Source: Candidatus Segetimicrobium genomatis (GTDB taxonomy: Bacteria > Sysuimicrobiota > Sysuimicrobiia > Sysuimicrobiales > Kaftiobacteriaceae). From it: a DNA stretch of 35,444 bases. The DNA lies in assembly GCA_005888595.1 (NCBI GenBank), contig VBAL01000010.1, positions 22,002 through 57,445 of the forward strand. Reading direction: 5' to 3'. The notes beneath the pieces are model-generated. The model worked only from the letters and a program-made list of their open reading frames with translations, ran no database searches and was not told where the DNA came from. Below are positions 31,638 through 35,444 of this stretch, piece by piece. The position numbers and the translations under genes are program-made. The stretch's first letter is position 1; each line of letters starts with the position of its first letter.

Positions 31638-32456
31638 GTGTCCGCTGTACTGACGATCGTGCTCGCCACCCTCTCAAGCGCCATCACCGCGTACGTGGCG
31701 CATCTCATCTCCCTGCCGCACTTTCACCTGTTGGGCGGCATTCCGGTTGGTGCCGTCCTGATCGGTGTCGGCGCCGCAACGGGAGTGGCCATGGCCATCA
31801 GGCTGACGTCAAATTACGACGTCGCCGGGTTTCGCATCTTTGCCCAGTTGGGCGGCGTATCGGCCTATCTGGGCGCCGTCCTGCTGGACTACGCGGTGCA
31901 TCAGGTCGGGGGCCACAAGACCGTCCCCGGGTTCCCGGACGTGATGACCATTCTTAACTATATGCGGGCGCTCGTTGATGCTGGCGCGGCGGCGATCGCG
32001 GCGCAGCTGCCGGAGAGCGTCAAGTTCCCCACACCGGTAGGCGTGTGGTTGGGTGTGGTCAGGCTCTTCATTGAAGTGCTCGGGGCTGTGGTCGCCACCG
32101 GCTGGGCCATTTCCTATTTTACAGCCGTCCCGTTCTGCTGGAGAAATCGGCGCTTCTTTGAACTCAAAGACGTTCTCGAAAGCTCGAACGTCGGCGCAGT
32201 CCAGGAGTGGGAAATGGCGATCAACCAGCGCCGGCCGATGGAGGCCCGCACGCTGTTGGCCCGGGTGCGCAACGCGAAAGTCGCTCCTTATGACCGCTCC
32301 TGGATGCGGATCATCATTCATCAATGCCCGATCTGCCTGGCGGCACGCGTGCGAATCGAGAAGCGCCGCCGGACCGCTTTCGGGCGTATCCGCACGGCGC
32401 CGGCCGACGAGCTGCAGTTCGACGCAGTCAAAGGATCTGCACTGTTGGCAACCTAG
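31638..32456 (+). CDS. Unknown multi-pass membrane protein
   Basis: A 272-residue protein I do not recognise. Hydrophobic segments occur at about 3-24, 33-53, 68-88 and 148-170, so four spans are likely, followed by a cytosolic tail of about 100 residues. The tail contains VGAVQEWEMAINQRRPMEAR and a CPIC knuckle (HQCPICLAARVRIEKRRR). The start is GTG with AAGGAGGGG 7 nt upstream. Its 3' end runs into GGGAGACT-type repeats and the tmRNA promoter. Its function cannot be inferred from its neighbours. Confidence 0.75.
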   Translation: MSAVLTIVLATLSSAITAYVAHLISLPHFHLLGGIPVGAVLIGVGAATGVAMAIRLTSNYDVAGFRIFAQLGGVSAYLGAVLLDYAVHQVGGHKTVPGFPDVMTILNYMRALVDAGAAAIAAQLPESVKFPTPVGVWLGVVRLFIEVLGAVVATGWAISYFTAVPFCWRNRRFFELKDVLESSNVGAVQEWEMAINQRRPMEARTLLARVRNAKVAPYDRSWMRIIIHQCPICLAARVRIEKRRRTAFGRIRTAPADELQFDAVKGSALLAT

Positions 32457-32586
32457 AGTCTTCCCAGTCTTCCCAGTCTTCACGATCAACCGCCTGCAAG
32501 ATCTATCTGTGCCGTTCCGCGGCGGGCTCGGCGGCCTCGTTTGGATGTGTGGCAGGACTAGGGAGACCCGGGAGACTGGGTAGACC
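32457..32586. repeat. GTCTTCCCA / GGGAGACT inverted repeat block upstream of tmRNA
   Basis: AGTCTTCCCAGTCTTCCCAG (about 32458-32477) faces GGGAGACCCGGGAGACTGGG (32561-32580) about 80 nt away in inverted orientation. Both are built from 8-9-nt units. They belong to the same family as the block inside the znu operon and the 17-mer at the end of the secreted peptide gene. The block ends right at the tmRNA promoter. Confidence 0.75.
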
Positions 32587-32595
32587 GTCGCGCCG

Positions 32596-32604
32596 TGCTA
32601 TAAT
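32596..32604 (+). promoter_or_regulatory. Extended -10 promoter of tmRNA
   Basis: TGCTATAAT combines a TGn extension with a perfect TATAAT and lies 17 nt before the mature tmRNA 5' end. The -35 position falls in the GGGAGACTGGG repeat and is not consensus, so the extended -10 probably carries most of the activity. Confidence 0.75.
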
Positions 32605-32621
32605 CAAAATTGCGCGACAAT

Positions 32622-32972
32622 GGGGGCGAACGGTATCGACTGGGATAGCAGAAGCGAGGCTGCGCGTCGAGGTGGTCTGGGCCCTCGTAAAACACCCGGA
32701 CGGCGAATAAACGCCAATACACAGTACGCTTACGCTGCCTAAGTAGCAGCGTACGTCCACCCGGGAGGGCCGGCGGTCCGGGATGGGCGCCAACAGCCGG
32801 CTACCGCGCAGCGACTGGCCCGGCCGCTACCGCGGGAACCCTAATGGGCTGGCGTCAGAGAGATCTGGCTCGGGTGAGCTCCCAGACGCGAGACCAAAAA
32901 CCTGAGATACACGCGTAGACGCCTTGCCCTCGCGATCACAGGACGCGGGTTCGATTCCCGCCGCCTCCACCA
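32622..32972 (+). ncRNA. ssrA: Transfer-messenger RNA (tmRNA)
   Basis: A 351-nt one-piece tmRNA that rescues stalled ribosomes. The 5' end GGGGGCGAACGGTATCGAC is the conserved tmRNA start. The 3' end has the T-arm GCGGG-TTCGATT-CCCGC and CGCCTCC, which pairs with GGGGGCG (one G-U), then A and an encoded CCA. The tag reading frame begins at GCC 32713 and ends at TAA 32742, giving ANTQYAYAA. The context AATAAAC-GCC-AAT resembles that of actinobacterial tmRNAs. SmpB is not encoded in the window. A perfect 18-bp hairpin follows at once. Confidence 0.95.
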
Positions 32973-33016
32973 AGAATGAGAATGGCCCCATGCAGTTCGG
33001 GGCCATTCTCATTCTT
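32972..33016 (+). terminator. Perfect 18-bp hairpin at the tmRNA 3' end
   Basis: AAGAATGAGAATGGCCCC (32972-32989) and its exact complement (32999-33016) flank the 9-nt loop ATGCAGTTC. The stem starts on the final A of the CCA. No T-run follows, so it may work as a terminator on both strands or as a 3' processing guide. Confidence 0.7.
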
Positions 33017-33026
33017 GGAAGATAGT

Positions 33027-33077
33027 TGAAATTGAACCCGCGTCCTGGAGGGGGGTGCGGGGGAGGTACTCCCCCGC
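33027..33077. repeat. Inverted tmRNA T-arm fragment and GCGGGGGA hairpin
   Basis: GAACCCGCGTCC (about 33034-33045) is the reverse complement of the tmRNA T-arm segment GGACGCGGGTTC. Shortly after it, GCGGGGGA (33057-33064) and TCCCCCGC (33070-33077) form an 8-bp hairpin with loop GGTAC. The stretch up to 33318 has no supported gene. Confidence 0.6.
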
Positions 33078-33146
33078 GTAGTAAAGGGGGGCAGCGCGCA
33101 CCAGTTTGGCTCCCCGGACATTTGGAATCTATATACTGTGCGCGCT

Positions 33147-33178
33147 GGACGGGGGTTCCAGATTCCTACCGCCTCCAC
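33147..33178 (+). other. Degenerate direct copy of the tmRNA 3' end (possible attachment-site remnant)
   Basis: GGACGGGGGTTCCAGATTCC followed by TACCGCCTCCAC aligns to the tmRNA 3' end (GGACGCGGGTTCGATTCCCG then CCGCCTCCACC) with a two-base insertion and a few substitutions. Integrases often use tmRNA 3' ends as attB, leaving direct repeats. This copy, about 205 bp downstream, could be an old att repeat. No integrase gene lies in the window. Confidence 0.55.
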
Positions 33179-33318
33179 AGGAATTCCCTCCCGGCAGACG
33201 GGCGAAGCTCAACCAAAGGTCGCTGTCACTCGGGCATGGAGCAGACTTTCTGGGCAGGGTAAGGATAGCGAGCGGATCAAGTGATACTCATTCCCTCATG
33301 CGCACGAGGCGACCCAAG

Positions 33319-34062
33319 ATGCTTAGGTCAAAATCCGCCCGGTGGGTGACTCTTGTTGTAGTTGCGGTAAGCGCTACGGCAGTCGCTGTGATTCAACATG
33401 TTGGTCCCCTTGGCGGCCGCTCAAACATCCCCCCAATGCCATCCCAGGGCCAGCCACCTGCCCCGCCGAGTCCCGGTCCGATAGGCCCCGGCTCTTTTGG
33501 GGGATTTAGCGATCGTCCTCACTTCATCCCGGGGCAGCCTACACCGATTGATCCAGCTCTGCGGGCAGATCAGGCAAAACCGCGCTTCAAAGGATCTCTG
33601 GGAGACTTCCTGGTGACTCCTCACGAATGGGCAGACCTCCCACCCTGTCCGCAACCGCGCAGGCCAGTAACTGCCGATGATGTCAAGGCCTCTGAGCTAT
33701 ACTCTCCCGTCTTAGGTGGTGCGTATATTGGACATGATGATGATCGAGCGTACGGGTGCGCTGACGGAACGATTCAGATCATGGGATCGATTCCGGCCGG
33801 CAGGCGGTATTTTGTGGGGCCTGTAAAAGTGGCTTGGGACGCCCCCTTGGACCGACTAGAGCTCCTAACCGTCGCCGGACATCCGGCAATTGCACTGTTG
33901 CCCATACCGGGATGGGGAATGCGAGATATGCCTGAACTCGTCGTCGTTCAGAGGTTTCCGAGCGGCAATAAGCCCGGCATTATGGTCTTTGTCGGCCACA
34001 CGGACCAGACTCTAGACGAGGCCGTAGCCAAAGCGGAAAGGATTATCGGAGTTGGGCCATAG
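33319..34062 (+). CDS. Secreted or membrane-anchored protein of unknown function
   Basis: I do not recognise this 247-residue protein. A signal/anchor segment (about 9-25, WVTLVVVAVSATAVAVI) follows a basic N-terminus. A Pro/Gly/Ser-rich linker (about 36-65, GQPPAPPSPGPIGPGSFGG) leads to a globular domain with two single Cys (PPCPQP, YGCADG), a YFVGPVKVAWDAPLDRLELL strand and VFVGHTDQTLDEAVAKAERI at the end. I chose the ATG at 33319 (GAGG upstream, 9 nt); the ATG at 33298 has no RBS. GC content and codon choice are less G/C-biased than in the genes left of the tmRNA. The next gene starts 33 nt later and is probably co-transcribed. Confidence 0.65.
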   Translation: MLRSKSARWVTLVVVAVSATAVAVIQHVGPLGGRSNIPPMPSQGQPPAPPSPGPIGPGSFGGFSDRPHFIPGQPTPIDPALRADQAKPRFKGSLGDFLVTPHEWADLPPCPQPRRPVTADDVKASELYSPVLGGAYIGHDDDRAYGCADGTIQIMGSIPAGRRYFVGPVKVAWDAPLDRLELLTVAGHPAIALLPIPGWGMRDMPELVVVQRFPSGNKPGIMVFVGHTDQTLDEAVAKAERIIGVGP

Positions 34063-34094
34063 CCAACGTGCCACGTAGTGAGGTGACCGGATCG

Positions 34095-35444
34095 ATGTCT
34101 CGATTACCCACTCTCATGCGAGGAGTCGCCGGAGCCTTGCTGGCCACCACGATCGTCTTCGTTGCGAGCGGGCTGCAGTGGCAGACCCCTGGAAAGATTA
34201 TCTCGGCCTCCTCAGGTCCCAGCGTATCGGAGTCTCCAAACAGCATCCCAGCCGAATACCCTTCTTACGCACCGGACGGGCGGGAGGTCGCCTTCAGTAC
34301 ATTTTGGCCAGGTAGTCAAGAAGTCTTGGCGGTCTCTACGGTCGACGGTCGCCTCCGGTGGCTCCTCCGCCAGGGCGCAGAAAGGGGTAGCGCCACGCAA
34401 TCCCCTGTCCACCCCGCCTGGTCCCCCGATGGCAAGTGGATCGCCTTCGCAACAGAAATAGCCTCGGGGGTTCGTTCAAACATCTGGCTTGTTCACCCCG
34501 ACGGTTCGGGCCTAACCCAGTTGACCAGGGGCCCCACGCATGAGGACGAACCAGCATGGTCGCCTGACGGAAGGCAGGTCGCGTTCACCACCACTGCGGA
34601 CTTGATGTATGACAGGACCGACATCTGGGTGATCAATACAGACGGGAGCGGTCTGCGGCGGGTGACCAAATCCCCACAGAGCTGGGTCACTAATCTTGAG
34701 AAGAGCGCATACCATCCGAGCTTTTCGCCAGACGGAAACCGGATCGTCTTTTCTCAGGGATCCTCTCCGGAAGCTATGGGAGGTTGTAGTAGTAATAATC
34801 TCGTCATCATCAATGCCGATGGTACGGGCGCTGCCCAGCAACTCACATCTGGGCCCGCTGAACCTGAGACATCGCGAGTTTTCGACTGGTACCCCAGTTG
34901 GTCTAGGCAAGGTATCCTCTTTACTTCGAGACGGTGCGGATCCAAGAATCAAATCATGTTGATCCAACCAAACGGTACGGGTCTCCACGCAGTCGCGAAG
35001 GTGGAGGGCTGGGAGCCCACGTGGTCGCCAGACAATACAAAATTCGCGTTCGTCCGCGCCGGCGAGTATGTGTACAACGTCTCGGGTTCTGGCGTCTACG
35101 AGTTCAATTTTTCCACCAGCGCAATTCGGGCACTTGTACAGATCAGAGGCTTCTCCACCGATATCGACATCATGCCCGGCCCATCACCCAAGGTGATCAG
35201 CTTGAGAGACACAGCGCTCATTCGGGTTGCTATACTCTCTCGGCCCGACTTCGACCCAGCGCAACAGGTCGACCAAACCTCGATCACTTTTGGTAGGACT
35301 GGTGACGAGCACAGCCTGGCTTCTTGTGCCGCAGAGAAAGCAAACCTCGTGTGCAACTTCAAGACCGCTCTGACCGGCTTCCGACCCGGAGACACGCAGG
35401 GGATTCTCAGGGTGGTGGCTATCCACACATATCCCGATGGCGGC
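34095..35444 (+). CDS. TolB-like beta-propeller secreted protein (3' end outside window)
   Basis: An open frame of 450 codons runs to the window edge without a stop and is missing from the supplied ORF track. The start ATG has AGGTGA 8 nt upstream. A signal segment (about 8-28, MRGVAGALLATTIVFVASGL) is followed by PD40/TolB-type propeller blades: YPSYAPDGREVAFS, PAWSPDGKWIAFA, PAWSPDGRQVAFT, PSFSPDGNRIVFS, YPSWSRQGILFTS and PTWSPDNTKFAFV. The C-terminal part (about 355-450) has IDIMPGPSPKVISLRDTALI and VAILSRPDFD, matching the IDIKPGS...IPVAILS module common in secreted bacterial proteins. It is extracellular and likely binds protein or sugar ligands. Codon use is less GC-rich than in the genes left of the tmRNA. 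Confidence 0.85.
   Translation, partial: MSRLPTLMRGVAGALLATTIVFVASGLQWQTPGKIISASSGPSVSESPNSIPAEYPSYAPDGREVAFSTFWPGSQEVLAVSTVDGRLRWLLRQGAERGSATQSPVHPAWSPDGKWIAFATEIASGVRSNIWLVHPDGSGLTQLTRGPTHEDEPAWSPDGRQVAFTTTADLMYDRTDIWVINTDGSGLRRVTKSPQSWVTNLEKSAYHPSFSPDGNRIVFSQGSSPEAMGGCSSNNLVIINADGTGAAQQLTSGPAEPETSRVFDWYPSWSRQGILFTSRRCGSKNQIMLIQPNGTGLHAVAKVEGWEPTWSPDNTKFAFVRAGEYVYNVSGSGVYEFNFSTSAIRALVQIRGFSTDIDIMPGPSPKVISLRDTALIRVAILSRPDFDPAQQVDQTSITFGRTGDEHSLASCAAEKANLVCNFKTALTGFRPGDTQGILRVVAIHTYPDGG

Noticed and set aside
33026-33262. 78-residue ORF after the tmRNA
   Set aside because: It covers the GC hairpin and the tmRNA-end copy and shows no coding features. The downstream gene starts later in another frame.
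1-35444. CRISPR arrays, rRNA genes, complete insertion sequences or prophage genes
   Set aside because: I found no regular spacer-repeat pattern, no rRNA motif, and no transposase or integrase reading frame.

Overview
Organism. The window is GC-rich (by eye well over 60%). Most genes have strong purine-rich ribosome binding sites, often with GTG starts. There is an amidase with a copper-amine-oxidase-like stalk domain plus AMIN domains, a bacterial NHEJ pair (Ku and LigD), a one-piece tmRNA and a Zur-regulated zinc importer. Together these suggest a free-living, probably uncultured Gram-positive-type or Terrabacteria lineage (Sysuimicrobiota/CSP1-3, Chloroflexota or Armatimonadota-like). That placement is a guess from gene style, not a phylogenetic result.

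Layout, left to right. (1) 1-2.3 kb: a frameshifted sugar-type ABC solute-binding protein, a small membrane-anchored pseudopilin-like protein and tRNA-Arg(TCT). (2) 2.5-4.0 kb: a membrane diguanylate cyclase whose stop codon overlaps that of the convergent next operon. (3) 4.0-10.9 kb, all minus strand: zwf, an HtrA-like serine protease, then a MoxR ATPase - DUF58 - VWA - VWA cluster. Two copies of a roughly 122-nt element that looks like a structured leader RNA lie directly in front of the DUF58 gene and of zwf. (4) 11.1-12.1 kb: tRNA-Pro(TGG) with a clear promoter, and an unknown membrane protein. (5) 12.4-17.4 kb: an NHEJ region with ku, a DUF72 gene, a VOC/glyoxalase-like gene and a three-domain ligD. 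(6) 17.5-21.5 kb, minus strand: N-acetylmuramoyl-L-alanine amidase, a metallo-beta-lactamase-fold hydrolase, rph and rdgB. (7) 21.9-22.8 kb: a Tat-exported dienelactone-hydrolase-like protein. (8) 22.8-27.1 kb, minus strand: zur-znuA-znuC-znuB-yibE/F, preceded by a TTGACA/TAGAGT promoter and a Zur-box-like palindrome. (9) 27.1-28.5 kb: a quinone oxidoreductase and a 65-residue zinc-knuckle protein with an intrinsic terminator. (10) 28.5-30.2 kb: an XRE-HTH/TPR regulator preceded on the same strand by a 58-residue secreted peptide gene carrying two identical 11-residue repeats. This is the best candidate for an undescribed peptide-signalling (RRNPP-type) pair. (11) 30.5-32.5 kb: an aldo/keto reductase and an unknown membrane protein. 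(12) 32.6-33.0 kb: tmRNA. (13) 33.0-35.4 kb: a visibly less GC-rich segment that begins with a degenerate copy of the tmRNA 3' end and carries two secreted proteins, the last a TolB-like propeller cut by the window edge. It looks like the border of a genomic island.

Cooperation. Ku and LigD would form a two-component end-joining system. Zur, ZnuACB and perhaps YibE/F form a zinc-responsive uptake operon with autoregulation. MoxR, DUF58 and the two VWA proteins form a typical membrane-associated chaperone/assembly cluster. Rph and RdgB are housekeeping RNA and nucleotide enzymes next to cell-wall hydrolysis. Several families of short repeats sit in the intergenic gaps: a REP-like doublet, heptamer tandem repeats, GGGAGACT-type repeats and CTGGTGACTGG-type repeats.
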